Shown: positions 41,433 through 50,969, counted from the stretch's first letter. The stretch is 64,000 nucleotides of DNA from an uncultured Alphaproteobacteria bacterium (GCA_934230415.1 CAKQEW010000001.1:62001-126000), one strand, 5' to 3'. Translations and numbers: made by a program. Notes: a model not told the origin generated them from the sequence alone.

Positions 41433-43005
41433 TTACAACCTCCTCTATTCTGTGTTTAACCATATCGCCACCCATCACGTGCATGACCGAATACAGGTCT
41501 GGCGTATTTGTACGCCCGGTCACCGCCACGCGCAGGTTCATTGCAACATCGCCATTTTTAACCCCGGCGGCTGTCGCAATTGCGACAATTTTATTCCACC
41601 ATGTGTCCTTGTCATCGGTTGCATCATACGTTGCCAAAAATGCAGATAACAAATCACGGTTGAATTCGTATTCCGTATTTTTATGGTACATCGCGGCCCA
41701 GAAATATGCAACCTCGCCCAAGGTCTGGCGCCACGTGATAAAATCCTTGCGAATGCGTTTTGGATTATCACGTTCAATTCCCAAAACCGCAGACAAATAA
41801 TTGGTATCTGAAACCTGCATTTTGTGATTATCGTCACCGTATTCATTCGCCCAATCTGTGACAGAACGAACCAAGTCCGGAACCGACAATGTTGCGATAT
41901 ATTCACGCGCCCACCATTCCAGTTTTTTCATATCAAACAGCGCGCCCGAAATTGGAATCTTTTTCACGCGCAGCGGATATTGCCATATGGATGAAACCTG
42001 GCCCTTGGATTTTGCCTCTTCATAGCCGGACGCCGCAATATTGCCCAAATATTCCAATACCGCTGCCGTGGGCCAACCGTCTTGCAGAAAGAATGCAACG
42101 TTCGCCTCTGGATCCTTGCGCTTGGATAATTTACGCTGTTTGCCGGTCTCATCATCAATTTTATCAATGGTTGATGTATGAATATACATTGGCGGCGTCC
42201 ATCCCATCATGCGGAATAATTGGGCATGCAATGGGAATGACGGCAACCATTCTTCGCCACGAACGACATGCGTCGTACGCATAAAATGGTCATCAACCAA
42301 ATGCGCAAAATGATATGTCGGCAATCTGTCGTTTGATTTAATCAGAACGATGTCTTCGTTATTTTCTGGAAATCCGATTGAACCGCGCACCGCATCCTTG
42401 CAAAAAATACGCTTTGTCGGATCACCGGTTGAATACAAACGAATCGTTGGCATGTCGCCATTGTCCAGATGCGCAATGATTTCGTCATCTGTCAAATCAC
42501 GGTCACGTGCAAATTCACCATAAATACCGGTGGCAAAACCCGCCGCCTTTTGATTGGCACGGATTTGTTCCATATCATCCGCGGTTAAAAAGCACGGATA
42601 TGCCAACCCACGTGCCAGTAAATCTGCCGCCACACTGTGGTAAATATCACGACGCTGGGACTGGTAATATGGGCCATATTCTGGCATATCATTATATTCC
42701 AAACCAAAACGATGCATTGAATCAACGATGATATCAACGGCGGACGCAACCTCGCGCTTGGTGTCAGTATCTTCTATGCGCAACATAAACACACCGCCCG
42801 TGTCACGTGCCAATTTGCAATCAACCAGCGCACCATACAACCCGCCCAAATGCATAAATCCCGTGGGACTGGGCGCGAAACGCGTCACAAACGCGCCATC
42901 TGGCAAATTGCGCGGTGGAAATTTTTGTTCTAATTCGTCCAGCGTATATTTTGGTGCCGCGCCCAACACACGTGCAATTAATTCTGATGATAAACCATTA
43001 CGCAT
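41425..43005 (-). CDS. gltX: Glutamyl-tRNA synthetase
   Basis: 526 residues. Class I motifs: F-A-P-S-P-T-G-F-M-H-L-G-G (HIGH region, M-H-L-G) near 43-55, and K-L-S-K-R-K-D for KMSKS. The N-terminal 40 residues form an extension absent from E. coli GltX. With GatCAB present, this enzyme may charge both tRNA-Glu and tRNA-Gln; the second is then amidated. Directly upstream of the HlyIII-family gene, with overlap. Confidence 0.94.
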   Translation of the reverse strand: MRNGLSSELIARVLGAAPKYTLDELEQKFPPRNLPDGAFVTRFAPSPTGFMHLGGLYGALVDCKLARDTGGVFMLRIEDTDTKREVASAVDIIVDSMHRFGLEYNDMPEYGPYYQSQRRDIYHSVAADLLARGLAYPCFLTADDMEQIRANQKAAGFATGIYGEFARDRDLTDDEIIAHLDNGDMPTIRLYSTGDPTKRIFCKDAVRGSIGFPENNEDIVLIKSNDRLPTYHFAHLVDDHFMRTTHVVRGEEWLPSFPLHAQLFRMMGWTPPMYIHTSTIDKIDDETGKQRKLSKRKDPEANVAFFLQDGWPTAAVLEYLGNIAASGYEEAKSKGQVSSIWQYPLRVKKIPISGALFDMKKLEWWAREYIATLSVPDLVRSVTDWANEYGDDNHKMQVSDTNYLSAVLGIERDNPKRIRKDFITWRQTLGEVAYFWAAMYHKNTEYEFNRDLLSAFLATYDATDDKDTWWNKIVAIATAAGVKNGDVAMNLRVAVTGRTNTPDLYSVMHVMGGDMVKHRIEEVVNG

Positions 43006-43028
43006 CTTTATTTTCCTTTACCCAATTA

Positions 43029-43559
43029 TTATTTTATTTTTGAAAATACAACTATATCACGTGGCACGCCATGCAACAGCATAAATTTACGCAGCACACC
43101 CTCGCGTGTGTATCCCGCGCGCATGGCCACCGCCTGGGATGGCTGATTTTCAGTATCCACATGAATTTCAATTCTGTTTAACCCCAGTGCGTCAAAGCCA
43201 TAGAGTTCCAGCACACCAACCGCGCGTGTCATAATGCCCCGCCCCGTCGCATCGCGGGATAACCAGTATCCGATTTCGCCGCGTTTGTCCCCCTCGTTCA
43301 AATCAACAAAGCCGGCGCACCCACGGATTACACCATTTTGCGTGATAAAATACGATCCTGTTTTGGTATCAAAACCCTTGACCAATGCGGGATATTCATC
43401 TTCGGGACTTTTAACGAATTTAACCCAGTTTAACCACTGGTGCAAATATTCACGTTGCCCATCAATCAATGCAAAAACAGCGCGCGCGTTTTCAAACGTT
43501 GGCGCAATTTTTTCCAACTGAAAATCACTGGCCGATATGACCCGTGGAAACTCTGCCAT
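43029..43559 (-). CDS. GNAT-family N-acetyltransferase (RimJ/RimL-type)
   Basis: 176 residues. GNAT fold: G-Y-W-L-S-R-D-A-T-G-R-G-I-M-T-R for acetyl-CoA binding, then N-R-I-E-I-H-V-D-T-E-N-Q-P-S-Q-A-V-A-M-R-A-G-Y and G-V-L-R typical of ribosomal-protein Ser/Ala acetyltransferases. The exact substrate is unknown. Divergent from trmB with a short gap. Confidence 0.88.
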   Translation of the reverse strand: MAEFPRVISASDFQLEKIAPTFENARAVFALIDGQREYLHQWLNWVKFVKSPEDEYPALVKGFDTKTGSYFITQNGVIRGCAGFVDLNEGDKRGEIGYWLSRDATGRGIMTRAVGVLELYGFDALGLNRIEIHVDTENQPSQAVAMRAGYTREGVLRKFMLLHGVPRDIVVFSKIK

Positions 43560-43603
43560 TAATTTACCTTGTTTTATATAATATGGGATTCTATACTAAA
43601 TAT

Positions 43604-44242
43604 ATGGAAAAACAAGAAATAAGAACTTTTGGTCGCCGGCACGGGAAAAAATTATCTGCACGCAAGCAGTATCTGTTGGCGAATATTTTACCGGAAATTA
43701 CCGCAAAAAATGACGAAAATGCCGGAAAATTAAATATTCTAGAAATCGGATTTGGGGCCGGCGAACACGTACGCACATTGGCGCACGAAAACCCAGACGC
43801 CACCATCATTGGCGCCGAACCATTTGTTAATGGCGTTGCGGCACTGCTGGGCGCGATGACGGATGAAAAAACAAACGAAATTTTGCCAGGATACCAAAAC
43901 ATCCGCATTTATCCGGACGATGTACGCGATTTCCTGCGCGCGGGCGGCATGAAATTTCACCAGATTTGGATTCTGCACCCCGACCCATGGCCCAAGGCAA
44001 AGCATGAAAAACGCCGCCTGTTACAATCCGATTTCATAAAAATGTTGGCGGCGCACCTGGATGACAATGGCGAAATCATTATTGGAACCGACCATTGGGG
44101 ATACTATGACTGGATTATTGACCAGGTCGCAAAAACTGACCTGAACACAACTGTGCCGGACATTGCAACAATTCAAACCCGGTACCAGAACAAAAATATG
44201 GCGGAAACAGACGCGCCAAAATACCTGATAATTACCCGATAA
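43604..44242 (+). CDS. trmB: tRNA (guanine-N7-)-methyltransferase TrmB
   Basis: 212 residues from the ATG at 43604. A TATAAT at 43577-43582 would start transcription after the upstream in-frame ATGs, so the later one is chosen. SAM motif L-E-I-G-F-G-A-G-E-H near 46-55; I-G-A-E-P-F; W-I-L-H-P-D-P-W-P-K-A-K-H-E-K-R-R-L, the TrmB signature; G-T-D-H-W-G. It makes m7G46 in the tRNA variable loop. Overlaps the convergent gene at 44232 by 11 bp. Confidence 0.93.
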   Translation: MEKQEIRTFGRRHGKKLSARKQYLLANILPEITAKNDENAGKLNILEIGFGAGEHVRTLAHENPDATIIGAEPFVNGVAALLGAMTDEKTNEILPGYQNIRIYPDDVRDFLRAGGMKFHQIWILHPDPWPKAKHEKRRLLQSDFIKMLAAHLDDNGEIIIGTDHWGYYDWIIDQVAKTDLNTTVPDIATIQTRYQNKNMAETDAPKYLIITR

Positions 44243-44897
44243 AGAACCTTAATCCCTGGGACAAATTCGGGCACATTTTCGCGACCAGTCGCGCGGTCTG
44301 TTCACAACGCATCATGAAATTTTCAGGAAAACGGAAATGCACTGCACATGGCATATCCGCCCCGATTGTATCCAGCACACCATACAGACGCCCGACAAAA
44401 TCAGATTTATCACCCGCATCACGCGGCAATGCAAACAGCACAGATGTCGCCCCAATTTCACGCAATGCGTCACGCAGGCCGAACCAGGCATCTGGCTCAA
44501 TCCCGAAAATATCCAGGCCAATTGACAAATCACGATTAAAGAACAAATCATCACGCACCGGATGCATGTTTTTTACAAATGTCCCGACATCCACCCAACG
44601 CATAAACACCTGGACCGCCCGCGCCCCATTTTTGAACGCGGCATTAATATCTGTGGCAATTGCCGACATATCAGACATGGCGCCCGACACATAAAATCGT
44701 GCCGATATCCGCACCCCAGAACGTTCCAACCATGGCCACACCGTACCAACCACCGGTGCCGCAACGGAAATATCTGTGATTCCATGCGACACCGCCAATT
44801 CAGACATTGCCGCCAATTCTGTCGCATCACAATCCGCCCCACACCACAGTGCCGCCGCCGTCCCCAATTCATTCAAAATATCATTGTTATCTATCAT
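44232..44897 (-). CDS. Predicted TIM-barrel protein (DeoC-like fold), function unknown
   Basis: 221 residues from the ATG at 44897. Alternating strand/helix segments fit a TIM barrel: I-T-D-I-S-V-A-A-P, V-R-I-S-A-R-F-Y-V-S-G, N-G-A-R-A-V-Q-V-F-M-R-W, L-S-I-G-L-D-I-F-G, A-T-S-V-L-F-A-L-P. The spacing recalls deoxyribose-phosphate aldolase, but the catalytic lysines are not obvious. No signal peptide. Divergent from the unknown operon at 44941. Weak assignment. Confidence 0.5.
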   Translation of the reverse strand: MIDNNDILNELGTAAALWCGADCDATELAAMSELAVSHGITDISVAAPVVGTVWPWLERSGVRISARFYVSGAMSDMSAIATDINAAFKNGARAVQVFMRWVDVGTFVKNMHPVRDDLFFNRDLSIGLDIFGIEPDAWFGLRDALREIGATSVLFALPRDAGDKSDFVGRLYGVLDTIGADMPCAVHFRFPENFMMRCEQTARLVAKMCPNLSQGLRFFIG

Positions 44898-44940
44898 TAC
44901 GCTTTTTACTTTATCACAAATATGATATAATTGAAACGAA

Positions 44941-45813
44941 ATGAAACACAGAATTGATTCAATGTTACTGGGTTTGCTGTGGTTGCTGGCATCGTCGCTG
45001 GCGACATGTTTTTGGTTCAGCACAATGTTTGGCTTTAATATTTTTTCTGCTGCACATTGGCAATACCTGGCATATATGCAGGCAACGCAATCCCCGGTAA
45101 AGCCCGCATTTTATATATCTATTGTAATCGCCGTGTTTTTGATTCTGTGGGGGTTATACATAATTATGCGCCCACGGCGCCGCAATATACATATTTCGCG
45201 TCCCGCCCAGAATCAGCCTGAATCAACCGCGCCGGCGCCCGATAAATCTGAAATGCCAAATGTACCCGCCTCCCAGGTGGTGGCAAATCCAACACCGAAC
45301 GCATTGGTACGCCCACCGCGCCTGGGTGCCAGTGCGATAACGATTAGCGCACAAAATGCCCCCGCGCCACACGTGACACCAATTGCGCCCACGCCCCCAC
45401 AACCGGATTACAGCGATGAATTACAGCAGATATTTACGGACGCCGGGTACACAACAAAACAGGTATCGCGCATCAGTGGTGTGCGCGTCGGTCTGGTTGC
45501 AATTGGCGCGGACGAAACATTCTGGGTTGGCGCAACGGGCGTCGCCCCGGCTGATTTACAGCGCGTGATTGACCGCCTGACGACCGTGTTTACCGATACA
45601 CTGGACGATATCGTCATAAATGTAAATGGATTTATTGTTGCGCCGACGACAGCGACTGAAAATGATGATATACTGACATTTGAAAATAATGATGAATTGC
45701 GTGAATACATCATGGCACATCCGAATCCACCATTGTCAGATGATGACCAAGAAGGTTTTGACGCATATTCTGAATACATTGATACCGTTATAAAATACAC
45801 AGGTCAGGTTTAA
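44941..45813 (+). CDS. Two-helix membrane protein with Pro-rich linker, function unknown
   Basis: 290 residues. Two N-terminal transmembrane helices (about 10-30 and 58-76) precede a basic stop, a long Pro/Ala linker (80-155), and a folded C-terminal domain (E-L-Q-Q-I-F-T-D-A-G-Y-T-T-K-Q-V, then V-R-V-G-L-V-A-I-G-A-D-E-T-F-W-V-G-A-T-G). The first gene of a compact four-gene operon; its stop overlaps the next start by one base. No family recognised. Confidence 0.8.
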   Translation: MKHRIDSMLLGLLWLLASSLATCFWFSTMFGFNIFSAAHWQYLAYMQATQSPVKPAFYISIVIAVFLILWGLYIIMRPRRRNIHISRPAQNQPESTAPAPDKSEMPNVPASQVVANPTPNALVRPPRLGASAITISAQNAPAPHVTPIAPTPPQPDYSDELQQIFTDAGYTTKQVSRISGVRVGLVAIGADETFWVGATGVAPADLQRVIDRLTTVFTDTLDDIVINVNGFIVAPTTATENDDILTFENNDELREYIMAHPNPPLSDDDQEGFDAYSEYIDTVIKYTGQV

Positions 45814-46322
45814 TGCATTGGTCACTGGATACAGCACAGAAACGCATGGCGGAATTAAACATGAATGACATTCCGTTGGTTCAGCAACGGCCAATTGTTA
45901 CAAATGTTGCCCCAGACTGGTTTGTTCAATACAAAAAATTATCCCACGATTTCTTAAAATCATTGGCGGATTCGGTGGATACATTGGCGTTCCTGAATCT
46001 GACCCAGGATGAATTTATGGGTATAATTATGGGGACGCGTGTTCCTGAAAATCTGTCACTGCGATTCCGGGTGCCATTGGTATGGGGGGGCACACTGGAT
46101 ATAAACAATATATTTATGTGCCAGACATTTCCCCATGCACACAATATGGACATGTTCATAATTGAACAAAACGGAAACGATTTAATCTGGTTACCAAATC
46201 CAGCCAAGAAAATATATGTTCCGGCACATACCGCCGGTGGTGGTGATGGCGGTAACGCAACCGAAGATCGCATGTCGCAATTGGCGGCGCAAATGGCGGC
46301 ACAATCATATGGGATGGAATAA
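45813..46322 (+). CDS. Uncharacterised cytoplasmic protein, second gene of operon
   Basis: 169 residues, no signal or transmembrane helix. The core is mixed (V-A-P-D-W-F-V-Q-Y-K-K-L-S-H-D-F, L-S-L-R-F-R-V-P-L-V-W-G-G-T-L-D, F-I-I-E-Q-N-G-N-D-L-I-W-L-P), with a Gly-rich turn and a helical C-terminus. Translation is coupled to the gene before it (TAATG) and it is 2 bp from the next. I recognise no family. Confidence 0.75.
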   Translation: MHWSLDTAQKRMAELNMNDIPLVQQRPIVTNVAPDWFVQYKKLSHDFLKSLADSVDTLAFLNLTQDEFMGIIMGTRVPENLSLRFRVPLVWGGTLDINNIFMCQTFPHAHNMDMFIIEQNGNDLIWLPNPAKKIYVPAHTAGGGDGGNATEDRMSQLAAQMAAQSYGME

Positions 46323-46324
46323 AA

Positions 46325-46759
46325 ATGACATGTGATGAATTTTTATCCACAATGAAATCACGTGGCGCAATCGTATCGCCACCGGCCGCGCACGCTGCGG
46401 TGGTTCTGGCAAACACGGCGTTGCAAAATATGCGCGCGGCAATGTTGCCAAAATTTATGATTGATTTATACGCAATGACCGGTGCAATGAACATGGGTTC
46501 TGGATACATATTCGGTGTCACAGAAATCGCCCGCGGAACAAAATATCCAATCCCAGATATCATCAGCGTCAATCGTGCACTGACCGGCATACGGCGTATG
46601 CGTGGACTGACACTGTTTGGACGTAATGACCTGTTCTGGTTTGCATTTGACAGTTTTGGCACATGCGCAATGTTGGATAATTTGAACCTGGCCGTGCTAC
46701 GCAAATATGACGATGCGTATCGCGCAATGGCCGATTGTTTAATTGCCGGAAAAATTTAA
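46325..46759 (+). CDS. SUKH (SMI1/KNR4, YrhA)-like protein
   Basis: 144 residues. The pattern P-P-A-A-H, L-P-K-F-M-I-D-L-Y-A-M-T-G-A, G-Y-I-F-G-V-T-E-I, I-I-S-V-N, L-T-L-F-G-R-N-D-L-F-W-F-A-F-D-S-F-G follows the SUKH fold. Bacterial members often act as immunity proteins in toxin systems, but others have house-keeping roles. Here it sits between an unknown protein and a ribbon-helix-helix regulator, and no toxin domain is apparent. Assignment from pattern only. Confidence 0.5.
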   Translation: MTCDEFLSTMKSRGAIVSPPAAHAAVVLANTALQNMRAAMLPKFMIDLYAMTGAMNMGSGYIFGVTEIARGTKYPIPDIISVNRALTGIRRMRGLTLFGRNDLFWFAFDSFGTCAMLDNLNLAVLRKYDDAYRAMADCLIAGKI

Positions 46760-46761
46760 TC

Positions 46762-46959
46762 ATGAAAAAAATATCTGTATCTTTATCGGGACATCATACC
46801 AGCATTTCGTTGGAACCAGAATTTATTACCGCGCTGGATGAAATCGCCGCCGCACGTCGCACCAGCCCCAGCGCAATTATAAACCAGATTGACCGCACCC
46901 GTGGTGACCAGAATCTATCATCTACAATTCGTGTGTGGATTTTAAAAAATTACAAATAA
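46762..46959 (+). CDS. Ribbon-helix-helix DNA-binding protein (RHH_4)
   Basis: 65 residues from the ATG at 46762. Compact RHH_4 pattern: K-K-I-S-V-S-L-S-G-H-H-T-S-I-S-L-E-P-E-F, then A-L-D-E-I-A-A-A-R-R-T-S-P-S-A-I-I-N-Q-I, and L-S-S-T-I-R-V-W-I-L. The family is widespread in alphaproteobacteria. Last gene of the operon, so it could be its autoregulator. Confidence 0.85.
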   Translation: MKKISVSLSGHHTSISLEPEFITALDEIAAARRTSPSAIINQIDRTRGDQNLSSTIRVWILKNYK

Positions 46960-46988
46960 AAAAACACCGGTATTTACCGGTGTTTTTT
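46957..46988. terminator. Bidirectional terminator between the RHH operon and ybeY-lnt
   Basis: AAAACACCGGT / ACCGGTGTTTT hairpin with an ATTTA loop, A-tract before and T-tract after; serves both convergent units. Confidence 0.85.
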
Positions 46989-48980
46989 ATTAAACAAAAT
47001 TGCCATTACGCATGCGAATGATAATATTATTATCATCCATCCATCACGACCAACCGCACGATACGGCGTCATGTGCGCACCCCATACAAATCCATCCAAC
47101 GCGCCCGCCGTGCCAATATCCAATGACGAAATAATTTCACCATCGGCACCAACAAACGCACTGATACCAGAATAGTTTGCACGCACAACCGGCAGTCCGC
47201 TTTCAATCGCATAACGCCGCACCATATCCAAATGCTGGTACGTACCGGGCGTCGCCCCAAACCAATTATCATTGGTAATATTTACAATTGCGTCTGGCAC
47301 ACTGTCGCGCGGTACCAACGCGTCAGAAAAAACAATTTCATAACAGATTGCTGGAACAAAACTGAAATCACCATGTGATGTGTTCACCGTAATCGTGGTC
47401 CTGCCCCCACCCGCGGCCAGGTTCGCTGGCGACGGCATAATGCCAAATGGGCTGTATTCACCAAACGGCACCAGGTGCGATTTGCTGTACACATCATAAA
47501 TATCACCCGACGCGTCTGTAACGACCATTGAATTATATATATTGCCAGACGACACATACGTTGCGCCGATTATAACTGGGCGCGATAGCACATTCGCCAT
47601 TGGTATATCATCATTATCAACAACCGCAAACGGATATGTTGTTTCTGGAAAAACAACCACATCAGGCAACCCATCGTCACCCGCCAATGTAATTAAATTT
47701 TGAACATTCCGTCGCGCCGCCGCAATACGGTCCGCGCGGGATGAATACGATATCTTGGTTGATTGCGACTGGGCCGGTTGAACAATTCGCAACATTACGG
47801 CGTTTCCATTGTCCGCACCATTGCGTGACACACGAATATTGTGCATGCCGTACAAACCGCCACATACCGCCAACACAACGAAAATCAGCATCGGTAAAAA
47901 GTTTTTGCGATTACGCAGAAATTCAACAATTGATGCAATCATTCCGATAATAACAAACGTCACACCCAACGCCCCCCACAGTGACATTGCATTCGCAACC
48001 ACCGGCGCGCCCAACATAATATTTGCAATCGGATTCCACGGAAACCCGGTAAACACCCATTCACGCAACCACAGCACAACCGTCCACAATCCCGCGAACA
48101 CAAATGGTCGCGCCGCGGTTGCGCCACGCGCACGCATTGCACAAACAAATGGCCACACAAAAACAACCGCCCCAAACATCGCCAACCCTAACAATGCCGG
48201 CAATGTCCAAATTGCAAATTGCGATTGTAATTCTGGGACAACATATATTGAATGCAACGTCCACCAGAACATTGCAACACTGTATGCCGCGCCAAACGGA
48301 ATCGCACGCAACCACAGGCGCCCCGCGGTCGCATCACCGCCGCGCACCATAATACCATACGCCGCACCAATCGCCAACACGGTTATCCACCACATATTAA
48401 ATGGCGCAAACCCCAGTGCCGCAATTGCCCCCAAAACCGCCATCAAAATATATTGCACCACACCATTTGGACGAAATGTCAATCGGCGTAAAAATGAAAT
48501 CAGACGCCCACCAGGACAACATTTTTCATTTGTGCAAACCATAGCGTCTTCTTCGTCAGCATACGGATTTTTGTACCCCAGCTTTTCCATGATTTTTATT
48601 TCCAGCGGTTCCATGATTGCCGCCTGGGCATCTGTGATATGATCATATCCCATCAGGTGCAATGTGCCATGCACAACCATATGCGCCGTATGTTCCGCCA
48701 CCGAAATTCCGGCATCACGCGCCTGGCGCGCAACCGTGTCCAGCGATATATAAATATCACCCAACAACACCGGATCCCCCAATTCAAATGACAGTACATT
48801 TGTTGGTTTATCAATCCCGCGATACTGGCGATTCAATGTGTGAATTTCTGCATCATCGGTCAGTGTGATTGATACCTCTGAATCCTTGTATGCAGGCCCA
48901 GCCGCCATCTGCACAATTTTTTCAAAATCAATTTTATATTTTTTCCAACGTGCGTCGTTACAGTTTACATAAACTCTCAT
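46974..48980 (-). CDS. YbeY endoribonuclease fused to apolipoprotein N-acyltransferase (Lnt)
   Basis: 668 residues in one ORF. Residues 1-140 are YbeY with the metal site H-x3-H-x5-H (His104, His108, His114, in V-H-G-T-L-H-L-M-G-Y-D-H); it matures 16S rRNA. A short Cys-rich linker (C-T-N-E-K-C-C, 149-155) leads to Lnt (about 170-668) with seven to eight transmembrane helices and the nitrilase domain: E446 in F-P-E-T, K500 in S-K-S-H-L-V-P-F-G-E-Y, and C546 in A-I-C-Y-E. Lnt N-acylates lipoproteins. In many alphaproteobacteria ybeY and lnt are near neighbours with corC between; here the two are joined and corC is absent. Overlaps the upstream gene by 4 bp. Confidence 0.93.
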   Translation of the reverse strand: MRVYVNCNDARWKKYKIDFEKIVQMAAGPAYKDSEVSITLTDDAEIHTLNRQYRGIDKPTNVLSFELGDPVLLGDIYISLDTVARQARDAGISVAEHTAHMVVHGTLHLMGYDHITDAQAAIMEPLEIKIMEKLGYKNPYADEEDAMVCTNEKCCPGGRLISFLRRLTFRPNGVVQYILMAVLGAIAALGFAPFNMWWITVLAIGAAYGIMVRGGDATAGRLWLRAIPFGAAYSVAMFWWTLHSIYVVPELQSQFAIWTLPALLGLAMFGAVVFVWPFVCAMRARGATAARPFVFAGLWTVVLWLREWVFTGFPWNPIANIMLGAPVVANAMSLWGALGVTFVIIGMIASIVEFLRNRKNFLPMLIFVVLAVCGGLYGMHNIRVSRNGADNGNAVMLRIVQPAQSQSTKISYSSRADRIAAARRNVQNLITLAGDDGLPDVVVFPETTYPFAVVDNDDIPMANVLSRPVIIGATYVSSGNIYNSMVVTDASGDIYDVYSKSHLVPFGEYSPFGIMPSPANLAAGGGRTTITVNTSHGDFSFVPAICYEIVFSDALVPRDSVPDAIVNITNDNWFGATPGTYQHLDMVRRYAIESGLPVVRANYSGISAFVGADGEIISSLDIGTAGALDGFVWGAHMTPYRAVGRDGWMIIILSFACVMAILFNKKHR

Positions 48981-50968
48981 GCCATGTTACCCTTGTGTTC
49001 TGTCCCATAAATCAACAGGTCCGCCGTGCGCTGACTTTGTTCAATATTGCGCATGCCCATATTAAACGCAGTGCGTTTTTTGTTCACTTTCTTGCCTGAT
49101 GTTTTCTTGCCTGATTTCGCCTTAACTTTACTTTTGGTCACGGATTTCTGCTTTGGCTGCAGGCTTGACATTTTCTGGGTAACCTCCCCCTTCTTTTCGG
49201 TATACGTGCCCACACGATTTGGATATTCATTAGAATACTTATTTGCCTCTGTGGCGTTTTTAATTGCTGTTACCAGATTCTTCACAGCCAGGTCATAATT
49301 TCGGATGGCCTTTGCGTTGTCACCCTGGGCCTGGTATATGTCACCCATCGCCTCGCGCGAAACGGCGGCGTTAAAGTATGATGCCGCCTTGATATCATAC
49401 AGTATTTCGTCATCACGGTTCATCTGGGTGTTACAGTTTCTGACCTCTTGGCATGCTTTGGCATAATACACCAGTGCCTGGTCATTTTGTTTTGCTTTCC
49501 TGCTGTTGTCACCCAATTTTTTATACGTCAGTGCCAGACCACTGTATGCCTCTAAATTGGTGGCATCCTTTTTTATAGCCTGTTGGTATTGGGTAACTGC
49601 ATCATTATATTTGCCCTGGCGATATGCGGCCTCGGCCTGGGTTAATAATTGCACGGATTCAGATTCTGATGCGCTCACATCTGTCTGTAATGTTATATCC
49701 ACGGTCTGGGCCAGTGGGGACGGCACCTGTCCAAAGTTTTTCAATACATTGCGTCCTTCATCAAACGATCCCAAGAATGCACGGCATGTACCCTTCTTTG
49801 CATTTTTCGCATGTTCCAGCGCATAATTCACGGTCGCCGCATCCATTTTAAACGTTCCATCCTTGTGGCATATTGCGCTTAACCCAATACGTGAAAATGC
49901 GTCACGGTCCATATCCAGTATTTGGTCCATCGTGATTGCCCCACATGCAATTGCCGCACACCACCACCGCCGTTTTCGTGTTCCGTTTCTGAAATTTTTA
50001 GGCACGTTACTGACATCTGCAAACGCTGCAACAACGCCTTTGCCGTTTTTCGCGGTTTTCAATCGCTGTATAATCCCGTATGTATCGGCCGGACGCTGGT
50101 ATCCGGATATTGCCAATCCCAACACCTGTTCAACGGTCAGGTTAGTCTTCCCCTTATTTGTAATAATCTTGGGAATTGTTTCGTATTCCATATGCCACTT
50201 GCACTGCATATAGTTAGCATTCCTGTCCAATACATCATGTTTCTCTGTCAGATTTTCTCGCGCCAGTTTCCCAGTTTTTTCACTCTCATAATAATGGTAT
50301 GTCAGGCCGGGGCCGCGTGTTGCGCGGCTCTCGCCACTTTGCGTCTTTGGGGCGTCGCGATACGTTTCAAATTCCGTCACGGCAACCGCCAAATATGGCC
50401 AATAACGTTCAACCACTTCGTGTGCACCCCCATCCAATTCCGCCAATGCCCCATAGTTTATCGTTACTTTTTCTGATTGTGATGTATGACCTTTGCTGCG
50501 CGGGGTTAATTTTTCTGTAACCGCTTTTTTGGCCTCTTGCAACTTGTCACGGTTCAGATACGCCGCCAGCGCACCGCCCGATATCAATGATGCCAACATA
50601 AAATAGTACAATACATGCGACGTCAGGTTCGGATTCGCACGTGTAAACTGGGCAAATTTACTGGGCTGCGCGTCATTCTTTTTTACTTTCTGTTTGCCAA
50701 GTTTTTTTTCCATAAAACGCATTGTGGCATTGTCCAACAACCCAGCGCGCACCAACCACAACAAAAACTGGCTGCCACCCGCCGCCAACCATCCGGTTGC
50801 GCGCACACCACCCAATGCAACAATCGCCGCAACGTCCCCGGCATTTAATTTACCATCCTTGGCACGGCCCTGGATATAATCAATCGGGTGCGTCCCTTCT
50901 ATTTTTTTACGCAGCGTACCCGCCAACTGTTCTGGTGCCCGGACAACCTTTCTAAATTTTTCAGACAT
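48977..50968 (-). CDS. Membrane protein with lysozyme-like domain and TPR repeats
   Basis: 663 residues. A cytoplasmic N-terminal part, then a transmembrane helix (VLYYFMLASLISGGALAAYL, about 120-140). A domain near 180-400 is reminiscent of phage-type (GH24) lysozyme: E-F-E-T-Y-R-D-A, a later G-L-T-Y-H-Y, and W-W-C-A-A-I. TPR-like repeats follow at about 440-600 (A-E-A-A-Y-R-Q-G-K-Y-N-D-A-V-T-Q-Y-Q-Q-A-I), with a Lys-rich tail. Catalytic status unclear. It could be an envelope-remodelling scaffold. It lies between mucR and ybeY-lnt in one operon. Confidence 0.6.
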   Translation of the reverse strand: MSEKFRKVVRAPEQLAGTLRKKIEGTHPIDYIQGRAKDGKLNAGDVAAIVALGGVRATGWLAAGGSQFLLWLVRAGLLDNATMRFMEKKLGKQKVKKNDAQPSKFAQFTRANPNLTSHVLYYFMLASLISGGALAAYLNRDKLQEAKKAVTEKLTPRSKGHTSQSEKVTINYGALAELDGGAHEVVERYWPYLAVAVTEFETYRDAPKTQSGESRATRGPGLTYHYYESEKTGKLARENLTEKHDVLDRNANYMQCKWHMEYETIPKIITNKGKTNLTVEQVLGLAISGYQRPADTYGIIQRLKTAKNGKGVVAAFADVSNVPKNFRNGTRKRRWWCAAIACGAITMDQILDMDRDAFSRIGLSAICHKDGTFKMDAATVNYALEHAKNAKKGTCRAFLGSFDEGRNVLKNFGQVPSPLAQTVDITLQTDVSASESESVQLLTQAEAAYRQGKYNDAVTQYQQAIKKDATNLEAYSGLALTYKKLGDNSRKAKQNDQALVYYAKACQEVRNCNTQMNRDDEILYDIKAASYFNAAVSREAMGDIYQAQGDNAKAIRNYDLAVKNLVTAIKNATEANKYSNEYPNRVGTYTEKKGEVTQKMSSLQPKQKSVTKSKVKAKSGKKTSGKKVNKKRTAFNMGMRNIEQSQRTADLLIYGTEHKGNMA

Positions 50969-50969
50969 T

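Noticed and set aside
46325..46959. Classical toxin-antitoxin pair
   Set aside because: A ribbon-helix-helix protein and a SUKH-like protein are adjacent, but neither looks like a known toxin, and the RHH_4 family is a general alphaproteobacterial regulator type.
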